NCBI GenBank assembly: GCA_900163555.1
Contig: FUHX01000041.1
Coordinates: 17,316-81,315, forward strand
DNA: 64,000 bases
Direction: 5' to 3'
DNA from: Actinomycetales bacterium JB111
GTDB taxonomy: Bacteria; Actinomycetota; Actinomycetes; Actinomycetales; Actinomycetaceae
A model generated the notes under the pieces. That model was not told the DNA's origin. It searched no databases and saw only the letters and a program-made list of their open reading frames with translations. Shown piece after piece: positions 34,742 through 43,932 of the stretch (positions are counted from its first letter, which is position 1; each line of letters begins with the position of its first letter). The translations under genes and the position numbers were made by a program.

Positions 34742-37336
34742 ATGCCGTACGTCCCGCTGACCTGGCTCGCGGACCACGTCGAGGTCCCCGCCGGACACAC
34801 CGCCGAGCAGCTCGCCGCCGACCTCGTGCGGGTCGGGCTCGAGGAGGAGGACATCGTCCCCGCGGCCGTGACCGGCCCGCTCGTCGTCGGCCGCGTGCTC
34901 ACCCGCGTCGCCGAGACCCACTCCAACGGCAAGACGATCGGCTACTGCCGCGTCGACGTCGGGGAGCACAACGACGCCCCGGGCGTCGGCAAGGAGCCCG
35001 CCGACGTCGCCTCGCGCGGCATCGTCTGCGGCGCGCCGAACGTGTACGAGGGCCAGCTCGTCGTCGTCGCTCTCCCGGGCGCCGTGCTGCCGGGCGACTT
35101 CGCGATCGCGGCGCGGAAGACGTACGGGCACGTCTCGAACGGCATGATCTGCTCCGCCCGCGAGCTCGGGCTCGGCGAGGACCACTCCGGAATCATCGAC
35201 CTCGGCGACCTCCTGGGTGACGACACTCCCGAGGTGGGGGCCGACGTCGGGGCCCTCCTCGGACTGAAGGAGGACGTGCTCGAGATCAACGTGACCCCCG
35301 ACCGGGGCTACTGCTTCTCGATGCGCGGGGTCGCCCGCGAGTTCCACCACTCCACCGGCGCGGCCTTCACGGACCGCGGCCTCGCCGCCTCGCTGGACGC
35401 GCCGACCCCCCCGACGACGGACACGGCCTTCGTGGTCGAGCTCGTCGACGAGGCGCCCGTCCACGGCGTGCCGGGCTGCGACCGGTTCGTCACCCGCGTG
35501 GTGCGCGGGATCGACCCCGCCGCGCCCAGCCCGCTGTGGCTGCAGACCCGCCTGCGGCAGGCCGGCATGCGCCCGATCTCGCTGACGGTCGACGTGACGA
35601 ACTACGTGATGCTCGAGCTCGGCCAGCCGCTGCACGCCTACGACCTGGGCGCGCTCACGGCCCCGATCGTCGTCCGGCGGGCGAAGCCGGGGGAGAGGCT
35701 GACGACCCTCGACGACGCCGAGCGCACCCTCGACGTCGGCGACCTCCTCATCACGGACTCCGCCGGCGGCCACGGCGCGCGTCCGCTCGGCCTCGCCGGG
35801 GTCATGGGCGGCGCCGAGACGGAGGTCGGCGCATCGACGACCGACGTCCTTCTCGAGGCCGCGCACTTCGACCCGGTCTCGATCGCGCGCACCGCGCGCC
35901 GGCACCGGCTGCCCTCCGAGGCGGCGAAGCGCTTCGAGCGCGGCGTCGACCCGCTCCTCGCCGCGGTCGCCGCGCAGCGGGCCGTCGACCTGCTCGTCGA
36001 GCTCGGCGACGGCACGGCGGACGACTCGGCGGTCGGCGACGTCGGGGCGCCTGCCCTCCCCGCGCAGATCGCCTTCGACCCCGCCGAGGCAGCCCGGCTC
36101 ACGGGCGTGGACCACCCGCGCGAGCGCGTGGTCGAGCTCCTGCAGGCCGTCGGTTGCGACGTGACCGACGGCCTCACGCCCGACACCCTGTCGGTCGCCC
36201 CGCCGAGCTGGCGCGCCGACCTCACCGGCCCGGCGCACCTCGTGGAGGAGATCGCCCGCCTCGACGGGTACGACGAGATCCCGTCGATCCTCCCGGCGGC
36301 CGTCGGGGGCGGCGGTCTCACCGTGGCCCAGCGGCGGCGTCGCGACATCGCCCGCACCCTCGCCGAGGCGGGCCTGAACGAGGTGCTCACCTACCCGTTC
36401 GTCGGGGACGTGCACGACACGCTCGGCTACGCCCCGGACGACGTGCGCCGTGCGGTCGTGCGGCTGAAGAACCCCCTGGCCGAGGACGCCGGCGCGATGC
36501 GCACGTCGCTGCTGGACTCTCTGCTGGACGTGGCGCGCCGCAACGTCGCCCGCGGCTCGGGCGCACTCGCGCTGCTCGAGATCGGCATGGTCACCCGGCC
36601 CGGCGCCGTCGTCGGCACGCCGACGCCGAGCGCCGACGAGCGGCCGTCGGCGGACGAGCTGGACGCGCTCGCGGGCGCGGTGCCCGCGCAGCCGCGGCAC
36701 GTCGCCGGCGTCGTCGGCGGCACCCAGGTGCCGGCCGGGCCGCTCGCCGCGGCCGTCGGCGCCGACTGGGCGGACGCGATCGAGCTGGCGCGGCTCGCCG
36801 CGCGGGTCGTCGGCGTGAGCGTGCGGGTCGAGGCCGCCGTGCTGGCCCCGTTCCACCCCGGACGCTGCGCCCGGATCGTCGGCGTCGGAGCGGGCGCGGA
36901 CGGCGGCGACGTCGAGCTGGGGCACGCGGGCGAGCTGCACCCGAAGGTCGTGCGGGCCTTCGCCCTGCCGACCCGGACCGCCGCGTTCGAGCTCGACCTC
37001 GACCTGCTCACCGCGGCGCCGTCGGACCCGATCCAGGTGTCCCCGGTCTCCACGTTCCCGAGCGCGAAGGAGGACTTCGCGTTCGTCGTCGACGCCACGA
37101 TCCCGGCCGAGTCGGTCGTCGAGACGGTGCGCGACGCCGCCGGCGAGGTCGTCGAGGAGGCCCGCCTGTTCGACGTCTACTCGGGCGAGCAGGTCGCCGA
37201 CGGGAAGGCGTCCTACGCCGTGGCCGTCCGGCTGCGCGCCGCCGACCGCACCCTGACCGCGGAGGACATCGCGGGCGTGCGCGAGCAGATCGTCTCGGCC
37301 GTGACCGCGGCCCACGGGGCGAGCCTGCGCGCCTGA
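34742..37336 (+). CDS. pheT: Phenylalanyl-tRNA synthetase beta subunit
   Basis: An 864-residue beta chain. Domains in order: EMAP-type tRNA-binding domain (about 40-160, NGKTIGYCRVDVG to NGMICSARELGLGED), B3/B4 editing domain (about 220-390, ending near HRLPSEAAKRFERGVDP), B5 domain (about 410-490), the inactive synthetase-like core, and the C-terminal FDX-ACB anticodon-binding domain (FPSAKEDFAFVVD to the end). ATG lies one base after the pheS stop. A long perfect hairpin follows the stop. Confidence 0.97.
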   Translation: MPYVPLTWLADHVEVPAGHTAEQLAADLVRVGLEEEDIVPAAVTGPLVVGRVLTRVAETHSNGKTIGYCRVDVGEHNDAPGVGKEPADVASRGIVCGAPNVYEGQLVVVALPGAVLPGDFAIAARKTYGHVSNGMICSARELGLGEDHSGIIDLGDLLGDDTPEVGADVGALLGLKEDVLEINVTPDRGYCFSMRGVAREFHHSTGAAFTDRGLAASLDAPTPPTTDTAFVVELVDEAPVHGVPGCDRFVTRVVRGIDPAAPSPLWLQTRLRQAGMRPISLTVDVTNYVMLELGQPLHAYDLGALTAPIVVRRAKPGERLTTLDDAERTLDVGDLLITDSAGGHGARPLGLAGVMGGAETEVGASTTDVLLEAAHFDPVSIARTARRHRLPSEAAKRFERGVDPLLAAVAAQRAVDLLVELGDGTADDSAVGDVGAPALPAQIAFDPAEAARLTGVDHPRERVVELLQAVGCDVTDGLTPDTLSVAPPSWRADLTGPAHLVEEIARLDGYDEIPSILPAAVGGGGLTVAQRRRRDIARTLAEAGLNEVLTYPFVGDVHDTLGYAPDDVRRAVVRLKNPLAEDAGAMRTSLLDSLLDVARRNVARGSGALALLEIGMVTRPGAVVGTPTPSADERPSADELDALAGAVPAQPRHVAGVVGGTQVPAGPLAAAVGADWADAIELARLAARVVGVSVRVEAAVLAPFHPGRCARIVGVGAGADGGDVELGHAGELHPKVVRAFALPTRTAAFELDLDLLTAAPSDPIQVSPVSTFPSAKEDFAFVVDATIPAESVVETVRDAAGEVVEEARLFDVYSGEQVADGKASYAVAVRLRAADRTLTAEDIAGVREQIVSAVTAAHGASLRA

Positions 37337-37343
37337 CCCGCAC

Positions 37344-37387
37344 CGACGCCGAGGGCCCCGCGAGCGATCGCGGGGCCCTCGGCGTCG
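37344..37387. terminator. Terminator hairpin after pheT
   Basis: A perfect 20-bp stem starting CGACGCCGAGGGCCCCGCGA with a GCGA (GNRA) tetraloop. It lies between converging pheT and the membrane-protein gene and can serve both strands. Confidence 0.8.
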
Positions 37388-37406
37388 AAGCGGCCGGTGC
37401 GGACGG

Positions 37407-38321
37407 TCAGTCCGCCGACAGGTCGGCCACGGCCTGTCCGGGGTCCTCGGCCGCCAGCGCGCGGCCGGCCGCCGTCGGGTCCTTCGCGACCGCGCGCAGG
37501 ATCGCGAGGAGGACGGCGGGGTCGCCGCCGTACGCACCGAGCGCGAACGTCTCGCTGAGCTGCGGGGTCTCCTCGACCTGCGTGACGCGTCCGCGGCCCG
37601 AGCTCCCGCGGCGCGTCCGCTCGATCGGCGAGGCGCTGCGGATCGACACCCGCGCCCCCGCGCCGGGCAGGGGCTCGAGCTGCCGAACGCGGTCCCAGCG
37701 CACGGTCCGCGTGGTCGTGAGGACGTCGACGGTCAGGGTCTTCGCCGAGAGCGTCATCGTTGCGGTGCGGACGCGGCCCTTGCCGAGCTCCCACGCGCCC
37801 GGCAGCGCGAGGAGCGTGATCGTGAACAGCACGAGCGTGGTCGCGATCGGCGGGTAGGTCGCGTCGGGCCCCGCGAGCAGGGCGTCGACGGCGTAGGCCG
37901 GCCCCGCGAACCCGGCGGCGAGCAGGCCCGCCATCGCGAGGCGCCGCGTCCAGACCGACGGGAGGAGCTCGAGCGTGCGCGAGCGGGTCGGGGCCGCCGC
38001 GTCGACCGGGCCACCGGTCCCGTCCCGGTCAGCTCCCTGGTCGTCGTCGCCCTCGACGAAGGCCACGAGGGTGCCCTTCTTGCGCGCGAGGCGCGGGACG
38101 ACGATCGCGGCGAGGCCGAGGACCGGTCCGAGGACCAGCAGGACCGCGCCGAGGAGCGCGAACGGCGTGCCGTTGCCCGGGGTGACGATCCCGTGGACGA
38201 CGCACGCGATCGCGAGAACCACGAAGGTCAGCTCGGGCCAGTGTGCCCGCAGCAGGCCGCCCCACTGCTCGGGCCGGGGCGCGGCCGTGCTGGACCGCCA
38301 GTAGATCCGCTCGTCGCTCAC
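37407..38321 (-). CDS. Unknown membrane protein with four predicted helices
   Basis: A 304-residue protein I do not recognise. Two hydrophobic helices follow the N-terminus (LTFVVLAIACVVHGIV and LLGAVLLVLGPVLGLAAIVV) and two more lie mid-protein (AMAGLLAAGFAGPAYAV, TLVLFTITLLALPG). The region after them, TATMTLSAKTLTVDVLTTTRTVRWD, could be a small PH-like beta domain. The C-terminus is acidic and soluble. The start is placed at GTG 38321 because TACCCT lies six bases upstream (complement 38328-38333); the longer open frame is low-complexity. Confidence 0.65.
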   Translation of the reverse strand: MSDERIYWRSSTAAPRPEQWGGLLRAHWPELTFVVLAIACVVHGIVTPGNGTPFALLGAVLLVLGPVLGLAAIVVPRLARKKGTLVAFVEGDDDQGADRDGTGGPVDAAAPTRSRTLELLPSVWTRRLAMAGLLAAGFAGPAYAVDALLAGPDATYPPIATTLVLFTITLLALPGAWELGKGRVRTATMTLSAKTLTVDVLTTTRTVRWDRVRQLEPLPGAGARVSIRSASPIERTRRGSSGRGRVTQVEETPQLSETFALGAYGGDPAVLLAILRAVAKDPTAAGRALAAEDPGQAVADLSAD

Positions 38322-38441
38322 CGCCTCAGGGTAGGCGGGCGGCACGCCGCCCACCGTCGCGGTCCGGCGGCGCGCGTGCGCACCGCCGCCGACGACACCC
38401 GCGGCCGACGTCGGCACCCGCCGCCGGCGCCCGCCCCACCA

Positions 38442-38470
38442 CCATCCGTTCCGCGGATGGACCCCATCCG
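38442..38470. promoter_or_regulatory. Inverted repeat upstream of the ABC/KDG operon
   Basis: CCATCCG-ttccg-CGGATGG (38442-38460) is a perfect 7-bp inverted repeat, with a third half-site CCATCCG at 38464-38470. It lies 124 bp before the binding-protein start in a 272-bp spacer, where it may bind the operon's regulator, perhaps the LysR encoded at 44912-45913. No convincing -35/-10 pair was found. Confidence 0.45.
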
Positions 38471-38593
38471 GTTGTCGCTATGTTCGCCCGCCGCGCCCCC
38501 GCATACGGTCGAGACACAGATCGACGCGCCCCCGCCCCGGCCCCCGCCCGGGCCGCGCGGACCCTGCTCACGACGATGTGAAAGGTGCTCACC

Positions 38594-39742
38594 ATGACAC
38601 GAACGATGCGAAGACTCGCCCCCGCGGCCGCCCTGCTGCTCGCCGGCACGCTCGGCCTCGCGGCCTGCGGCTCCGACCCCAGCCCCGCCGACCCGGAGGA
38701 CTCCGGCTCGGAGTCCGGATCCGAGGACGGCGGCGCGCAGTCCGTCTCCGCGGGCTGGGTCAGCGCGATCGACCAGGTCGGCCTCCCGGCGGCCCTGGAC
38801 CGCGGCTACTTCGAGGACGCCGGGCTGGACGTGACGGTCGAGGAGCCGTTCGCGTCCGGCGTCGACATGCTCAACGCCTTGGAGACCGACCAGATCCAGT
38901 TCGCCCAGGTCGGCGCGCCCTTCATCGGCGCCTACCTCGCGGGCGCCGACTACGTCATCGTCGGCAACTACACCGGCAGCGCGGTGACCACCGGCATCGA
39001 CGAGACGATGGCCGTCGTCGCGTCCGAGAGCTCCGGCATCACCGAGGGCGACTTCTCCTCGCTCGCCGGCACGCGCATCGGCGTCACCGTCGGCTCCATC
39101 AACCACCTCTACCTGCTGGCCGCCCTCGAGGACGAGGGGATGAGCCCCGACGACGTCGAGATCGTCAACACGGCCGCCCCGGACATGGCGGTGGCCCTGC
39201 AGACGGACGGCGTGGACGCCGTCGTCATCTGGGACCCGTGGCCGTTCACGATCGAGGACCAGGTCGAGGGTGCCTACACGGTCCAGCGCGGCGGCGGACA
39301 CATCGCCTTCATCGGCTACGTGGTGGCCCGTAGGGACTTCGTCGAGGAGAACCCCGAGACGGTCGAGTCCTTCCTCACCGCCCGCGCCGAGGCCGACCAG
39401 TGGATGCGGGAGAACCCCGACGAGGCCGGCGAGCTCGCCTCGCGGTGGCTGACCTCGCTGGACGAGCAGGTGGCGGCCGACGCCATGCAGTTCAACATCC
39501 AGCAGCTCGACCCGCGCCTGTCCGCCTGCAACTACGCGGCGCTGGACACCGCGCAGGCCACGCTGTTCGAGCTCGACGCGACCGAGGGTACGTTCGACGT
39601 CAACGACGTCTTCGTCCCCGACCCCATGCTCGCGGTCGCCGAGGCGAACCCCGACCTGTTCTCCGACCTCGACCCGATCCCGGACTCCGCCGTCATCGGT
39701 ACGGACTTCGCCTTCGACCCGGCGGGGGACCAGTGCCCGTGA
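38594..39742 (+). CDS. NMT1/THI5-like ABC substrate-binding lipoprotein (copy 2, operonic)
   Basis: A 382-residue exported lipoprotein: Tat/Sec-like signal with MTRTMRRLAPAAALLLAG and lipobox LAAC, an acidic Ser/Glu linker, then a periplasmic-binding fold of the SsuA/TauA/NMT1 class (LPAALDRGYFEDAGLDVTVEE, DQIQFAQVGAPFIGAYLAG, DAVVIWDPWPF). It is the first gene of an eight-gene overlapping operon and the only one of the window's three such proteins with its own permeases. ATG 38594 is preferred to GTG 38585 because AAAGG lies eight bases upstream. Confidence 0.9.
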   Translation: MTRTMRRLAPAAALLLAGTLGLAACGSDPSPADPEDSGSESGSEDGGAQSVSAGWVSAIDQVGLPAALDRGYFEDAGLDVTVEEPFASGVDMLNALETDQIQFAQVGAPFIGAYLAGADYVIVGNYTGSAVTTGIDETMAVVASESSGITEGDFSSLAGTRIGVTVGSINHLYLLAALEDEGMSPDDVEIVNTAAPDMAVALQTDGVDAVVIWDPWPFTIEDQVEGAYTVQRGGGHIAFIGYVVARRDFVEENPETVESFLTARAEADQWMRENPDEAGELASRWLTSLDEQVAADAMQFNIQQLDPRLSACNYAALDTAQATLFELDATEGTFDVNDVFVPDPMLAVAEANPDLFSDLDPIPDSAVIGTDFAFDPAGDQCP

Positions 39743-40584
39743 CGACCACCGCCCGGCCGGGCCGCCTCAGTCGGCCGGGCGCGCCCGCCCGGCTGCGTCG
39801 GCCCGACCGGGCCCGGTCCCGCCTCGGCGAGATCGCCTGGTTCCTCAGCCCCTTCGTGGTGCTCGCCGCGATCTGGCTGATCGTCGTGCCGGCCGCCGAC
39901 GTCTCCTCCCGCGTCTTCCCGTCGCTCCCGGCGGTGGGCCGGGCGCTCGGCGAGATGCTTGCCGACGGGACGCTGTGGACCCACCTCGGCGCCAGCCTCT
40001 ACCGGGTGGCGGTCGGGGCCGGCCTCGCGGTCGCGATCGGCGTCCCGTTCGGCATCCTCATGGGGACGAGCCGCGCGATCTCCGGCTTCTTCTCGCCGCT
40101 GCTGCGGTTCTCGGTGGCGCTCGCCGGCATCGCCTGGATCCCGCTCGCGACCCTCTGGTTCGGCTACGGCAACAACGCGGTCGTCTTCGTCGTGTTCAAC
40201 GCCGTGTTCTTCGCGATCGTCTACAACTCGATGCTCGGCACCCGCCAGGTCGCAACGAGCCTTCTGCGCGCCGGCCGCTCGCTCGGCGCCGGCCGGTGGC
40301 AGATGTTCTGGCAGGTCTACCTGCCGGGGGCGGCGCCCTCGATCGCCACCGGCCTGCGGGTCGGCATGGGCTTCGCCTGGCGCGGCCTCGTGGCGGCGGA
40401 GATCATCGCGACCTCCGCCGGCCTCGGCTACAGCCTGTTCCTCGCGCGGCAGTACTACCAGACCGACGTCATCATCCTCATGATGATCATCATCGGGGTC
40501 CTCTGGCTGCTCATGGACCGCCTCGTGCTCGCGCCGGTCGAGCGCCGCACCGTCGAGCGCTGGTCGGGGGTGCGGACCGCATGA
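39739..40584 (+). CDS. ABC transporter permease (SsuC/TauC type), first
   Basis: A 281-residue inner-membrane permease of the BPD_transp_1 class with about six helices. The cytoplasmic EAA-like loop is RAGRSLGAGRWQMFWQVYLPGAAPSIATGLRVGMG. The GTG start overlaps the binding-protein stop (GTGA); an alternative GTG lies two codons earlier. With the second permease it should form a heterodimeric channel. Confidence 0.92.
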   Translation: MTTTARPGRLSRPGAPARLRRPDRARSRLGEIAWFLSPFVVLAAIWLIVVPAADVSSRVFPSLPAVGRALGEMLADGTLWTHLGASLYRVAVGAGLAVAIGVPFGILMGTSRAISGFFSPLLRFSVALAGIAWIPLATLWFGYGNNAVVFVVFNAVFFAIVYNSMLGTRQVATSLLRAGRSLGAGRWQMFWQVYLPGAAPSIATGLRVGMGFAWRGLVAAEIIATSAGLGYSLFLARQYYQTDVIILMMIIIGVLWLLMDRLVLAPVERRTVERWSGVRTA

Positions 40585-41438
40585 GTGTCACCGAGACCCC
40601 GGTCGCCACGCCCGCCCCGACGACGACGCCCGCCCGCCGGGCGGGACGCCCGGCCACGACCTGGCTGCTGCGCGTGCCGGGCATCAAGGTCTGGGGACCG
40701 TTCGCCGTCGTGCTGCTCGTGTGGGAGCTCGTCGCCCGGCTGGGCGTCTTCCCGGAGGCCTTCTTCGTGGGGCCGGGTGCGGTCCTCGAGCGGACCGTGC
40801 ACTCGATACGCGTGGGCATCCTGCCCTCCTACATCGCCGCCTCGCTCGAGCGGCTGGCGGTGGGGGCGGCCTGGGGCCTGCTCATCGGCATCGTGCTCGG
40901 CTTCCTCGTGGGCCTGAACCGGTACGTGCGGAAGTTCTTCTGGCCGCTGCTGCTGTTCTTCCAGGCGATCGGCGACATCGCCTGGCTGCCGATCCTCATC
41001 ATCTGGTTCGGCTTCTCCCTGACCTCGGTCACGATCGTCATCGTCTACACGGTCGTGTTCCCGCTGATCATCTCGATCGTCGCCGCGATCGACCGCATCC
41101 CGACCAACCTGCGCCGCGCCGCAGGCAGCCTCGGCGCCGGCCGGTGGCAGCGCATCGTCCACGTCGTGCTCCCGGCCGCCCTGCCCGGGGTCTCCTCCGG
41201 GGTGCGCACCGGGCTCGGCTACGGCTGGCGGGCCCTCATCGCCGCGGAGATCATCATCGGCACGTCCGGCGTCGGATTCATGATGTTCGACGGCCGACGG
41301 GGCGGCGACGTCACGCTCGTCTTCGTCGGGATGATCGTCCTCGGCGTCCTGTGGTACCTGACCGACGCCCTCGTCCTCGCGCCCTTCGAGAGGGCGACCA
41401 TCGAGCGATGGGGCCTGGTGGAAAGGGTGGGCCGATGA
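40581..41438 (+). CDS. ABC transporter permease (SsuC/TauC type), second
   Basis: A 285-residue permease paralogous to the preceding one. The coupling loop RRAAGSLGAGRWQRIVHVVLPAALPGVSSGVRTGLGYGWRA contains the same SLGAGRWQ motif. An N-terminal Thr/Pro/Ala-rich stretch (about 1-30) precedes the first helix. ATG overlaps the previous stop (ATGA at 40581). Two distinct permease genes are less common for NMT1-type systems, which often use a homodimer. Confidence 0.92.
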   Translation: MSVTETPVATPAPTTTPARRAGRPATTWLLRVPGIKVWGPFAVVLLVWELVARLGVFPEAFFVGPGAVLERTVHSIRVGILPSYIAASLERLAVGAAWGLLIGIVLGFLVGLNRYVRKFFWPLLLFFQAIGDIAWLPILIIWFGFSLTSVTIVIVYTVVFPLIISIVAAIDRIPTNLRRAAGSLGAGRWQRIVHVVLPAALPGVSSGVRTGLGYGWRALIAAEIIIGTSGVGFMMFDGRRGGDVTLVFVGMIVLGVLWYLTDALVLAPFERATIERWGLVERVGR

Positions 41439-42202
41439 GCCTGCTGACAATCGATTCCCTCACCCAGTCCTACGTGGACCCGTACACCGGCGGCGTCACC
41501 GAGGCCATCGGCGACGTCACCCTCGAGATCGCCGACGGCGAGTTCGTCGCGCTGCTCGGCCCGAGCGGCTGCGGCAAGACGACCGTCCTCAACATCGTGG
41601 CCGGCTTCATCGAGGCCAGCGGGGGAACGGTCGCCGTCGGCGGCACGACCGTGCACGGCCCGGGGCCGGACCGCGGCGTCGTCTTCCAGGACTTCGCGCT
41701 CTTCCCGTGGCTCACGGTGGAGTCGAACGTGGCGTTCGGGCTGAAGATGCAGGGCGTGCCGAAGGCCGAGCGCCGGGAGCGCGCCGGGAAGATGCTCGAG
41801 CTGGTCGGCCTCGACGGCTTCGGCGCCAAGTACCCGCACGAGCTCTCCGGCGGGATGCGCCAGCGCGCCGGCGTGGCCCGCGTGCTCGTGACGGACCCGG
41901 CGATGATGCTCATGGACGAGCCCTTCGCAAGCATCGACGCCCAGACCCGGCGCCAGCTCCAGCAGGAGGTCCTGCGCATCTGGGACGCGAGCCGGCCCAC
42001 CGTCCTGTTCGTCACCCACGACGTCGACGAGGCCATCTTCATGGCCGACCGCGTCGTCGTCCTGTCCGGCCGCCCGTCGACCGTGGCGGCAGACATCCGC
42101 GTGCCGCTCGAGCGGCCGCGGACGTGGCGGGACGTCCAGTCCGACCCGGCTTTCATCTCCATGCGGGACGAGCTGCTCACGATGCTCGGGGTGGAGACAT
42201 GA
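41435..42202 (+). CDS. ABC transporter ATP-binding protein (SsuB/TauB type)
   Basis: A 255-residue ATPase driving the two permeases. Walker A is GPSGCGKT, the Q-loop lies in VVFQDFALFPWLTV, the signature is LSGGMRQRAGVARVL, Walker B is MMLMDEPFASID, and the H-loop is VTHDVDEA. ATG overlaps the upstream stop and its own stop overlaps the small membrane protein gene. Confidence 0.94.
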   Translation: MSLLTIDSLTQSYVDPYTGGVTEAIGDVTLEIADGEFVALLGPSGCGKTTVLNIVAGFIEASGGTVAVGGTTVHGPGPDRGVVFQDFALFPWLTVESNVAFGLKMQGVPKAERRERAGKMLELVGLDGFGAKYPHELSGGMRQRAGVARVLVTDPAMMLMDEPFASIDAQTRRQLQQEVLRIWDASRPTVLFVTHDVDEAIFMADRVVVLSGRPSTVAADIRVPLERPRTWRDVQSDPAFISMRDELLTMLGVET

Positions 42203-42546
42203 GGCGGCTGCTCAGCGCGTTCCTGAGGTCCACGCCGGGCCGGACGATCGTCGTCGTGCTCGTCGCGGCGCTCGCCTGGCAGGGCTACCTGTACGCGGCG
42301 GCCGGGTCGAAGATCGACCCCGAGGTCGCCTCCGAGGTGGAGGCGGGCGAGCCGGTCCGGGTGACCGTGGTCCTCGGCTTCACGCCGGAGCGCTTCCACA
42401 CCCTGTACCTGCAGGACTACGGGCGGGTCATGGGCATCGACGGCAACGAGATCCACCTGCGCGCCGTCCGCCCCGAGAACATCGCGCGCCTCGCGCGCGT
42501 CTACTGGATCGACCGGCTGGAGCCGGTCGCGGAGGAGGACCGATGA
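42199..42546 (+). CDS. Small single-pass membrane protein of unknown function in the ABC/KDG operon
   Basis: A 115-residue protein overlapped by ATGA junctions on both sides, so its translation is tied to the ATPase and aldolase. One hydrophobic helix (about 17-34, RTIVVVLVAALAWQGYLYA) is followed by an exported or cytoplasmic domain with a striking motif series: VTVVLGFTPERFHTLYLQDYGRVMG, DGNEIHLRAV, ARLARVYWIDRLEP. I recognise no family. Its fixed place between transporter and enzymes suggests an accessory role in uptake of the same compound. Confidence 0.75.
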   Translation: MRRLLSAFLRSTPGRTIVVVLVAALAWQGYLYAAAGSKIDPEVASEVEAGEPVRVTVVLGFTPERFHTLYLQDYGRVMGIDGNEIHLRAVRPENIARLARVYWIDRLEPVAEEDR

Positions 42547-43280
42547 GCCCGACGACGACCGGGAGCCCCGTGGGCGCGGGCCCCGCGCCCGGGCCGGGCG
42601 CCGTGGGCGTGCTGGCCGCCATGGAGCGTGAGCGGCTCGTCCACGTGGTCCGCGGGGACAGCGCGCGCGACGCGGCCGCCACGATCGAGGCCGCCGTCGC
42701 CGGCGGCGTGCGCATCGTCGAGGTCACCTACACGGTGCCGGGGGCGAGCGACCTCATCTCCTCGCTCGCCGGCCGGGACGGCATCACGCTCGGCGCGGGA
42801 ACGGTCCGCACGCCGGCCGAGGCCGAGGCCGCGCTCGCCGCGGGCGCCCGGTTCCTCGTCAGCCCGAACCTCGACCTCGACGTGGTCCGCCTCGCCGTGA
42901 CCTCCGACGTCCTCGTCGTCCCCGGCATCCTCACCGCCACCGAGGCGCAGTCGGCACTCGGTGCGGGGGCGCCCGCGGTCAAGCTGTTCCCGGCCTCCGC
43001 GGTCGGCCCCGACTACATCCGGGCCCTGCACGGCCCCATGCCCGAGCTCAGGGTCATGCCGTCCGGCGGCATCGGACCGACGAACGTCGCGGCGTGGCTC
43101 GACGCCGGGGCCTTCGCCGTCGGCATGGGCGGGGGCCTGAGCCCCGCCGGCCCGATCGACGACGCCGCGCGCGCCGCCATCACCGAGGCGGCCACGGCCG
43201 CGCTCGGCGCCATCTCGTCCGCCACCCAGACTGTCCACCGCACTGCACCACGCACTGCCAACCGAGGAGCACGTTCATGA
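42543..43280 (+). CDS. KHG/KDPG-type aldolase
   Basis: A 245-residue class I aldolase of the 2-keto-3-deoxy-6-phosphogluconate/4-hydroxy-2-oxoglutarate family, which yields pyruvate plus an aldehyde. The Schiff-base lysine is K147 in PAVKLFPAS and the catalytic glutamate E60 in VEVTYTVPGA. Phosphate-site glycines PSGGIGPTNV are present. About 20 extra Gly/Pro residues precede the core and about 25 Ala/Thr residues follow it. ATG overlaps the previous stop. The downstream PfkB kinase makes 2-keto-3-deoxy sugar acid catabolism likely. Confidence 0.9.
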   Translation: MSPTTTGSPVGAGPAPGPGAVGVLAAMERERLVHVVRGDSARDAAATIEAAVAGGVRIVEVTYTVPGASDLISSLAGRDGITLGAGTVRTPAEAEAALAAGARFLVSPNLDLDVVRLAVTSDVLVVPGILTATEAQSALGAGAPAVKLFPASAVGPDYIRALHGPMPELRVMPSGGIGPTNVAAWLDAGAFAVGMGGGLSPAGPIDDAARAAITEAATAALGAISSATQTVHRTAPRTANRGARS

Positions 43281-43930
43281 CCACCTACCCGGCCGCCACC
43301 ATCGAGGCGTTCCGATCCATCAGCACGGCCTCCGTCTCCGACGCGCTGCAGGCGCTCGGCGTGCACGGCCACGTGCCCTCGACGATCCGCCTGCTGGCGG
43401 GCGAGAAGGTCGTCGGCCCCGCCCTGACCGTCAAGGAGGGGCCGTCGACCGAGTCGGTCCCGCCGAGCCACGCCCTCGACGCCATCGAGGGCGCCGAGCC
43501 GGGAGGAGTCATGGTCATCGACCTCGGTGGCGAGCCCGACGTCGCCGCCTGGGGCGGGCTCATGACCGCCGGCGCGGTCGCGAAGGGACTCGAGGGGGTC
43601 GTGCTCGACACGTGTGCGCGGGACCTCACCGAGATCCGGCGGGACTTCCCGGGCTTCACCGTGTTCGCCCGGGGCACGTCCCCGGCGACGACGGTCGGAC
43701 GGTTCGCGACGATCTCGGCCGGCGAGCCGGTCGAGCTCGACGGCGTCGAGGTCCGCCAGGGCGACCTCGTCGTCGCCGACGCGGACGGGGTCGTCGTCAT
43801 CCCGGCCGAGCACGTGGACGCCACCCTCGCCGGGGCGCTCGAGATCGAGGAGCGCGAGCGGGAGCAGACCCGGCTCATCCTCTCCTCGGGCTCGCTCGCC
43901 GAGGGCCTGGCCGCGTACAACCGGATCTGA
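43277..43930 (+). CDS. RraA-like / 4-hydroxy-4-methyl-2-oxoglutarate aldolase family protein
   Basis: A 217-residue member of the RraA/HMG aldolase fold. The core reads VSDALQALGVHGHVP, VMVIDLGGEPDVAAWGGLMTAGAVAKGLEGVVLD and then ARDLTEIRR, where the Arg-Asp pair corresponds to the metal/substrate residues of class II pyruvate aldolases. Some members lack the catalytic set and act as RNase E inhibitors; here the key residues look present and the setting is catabolic. ATG overlaps the KDPG aldolase stop. Confidence 0.85.
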   Translation: MTTYPAATIEAFRSISTASVSDALQALGVHGHVPSTIRLLAGEKVVGPALTVKEGPSTESVPPSHALDAIEGAEPGGVMVIDLGGEPDVAAWGGLMTAGAVAKGLEGVVLDTCARDLTEIRRDFPGFTVFARGTSPATTVGRFATISAGEPVELDGVEVRQGDLVVADADGVVVIPAEHVDATLAGALEIEEREREQTRLILSSGSLAEGLAAYNRI

Positions 43931-43932
43931 CC

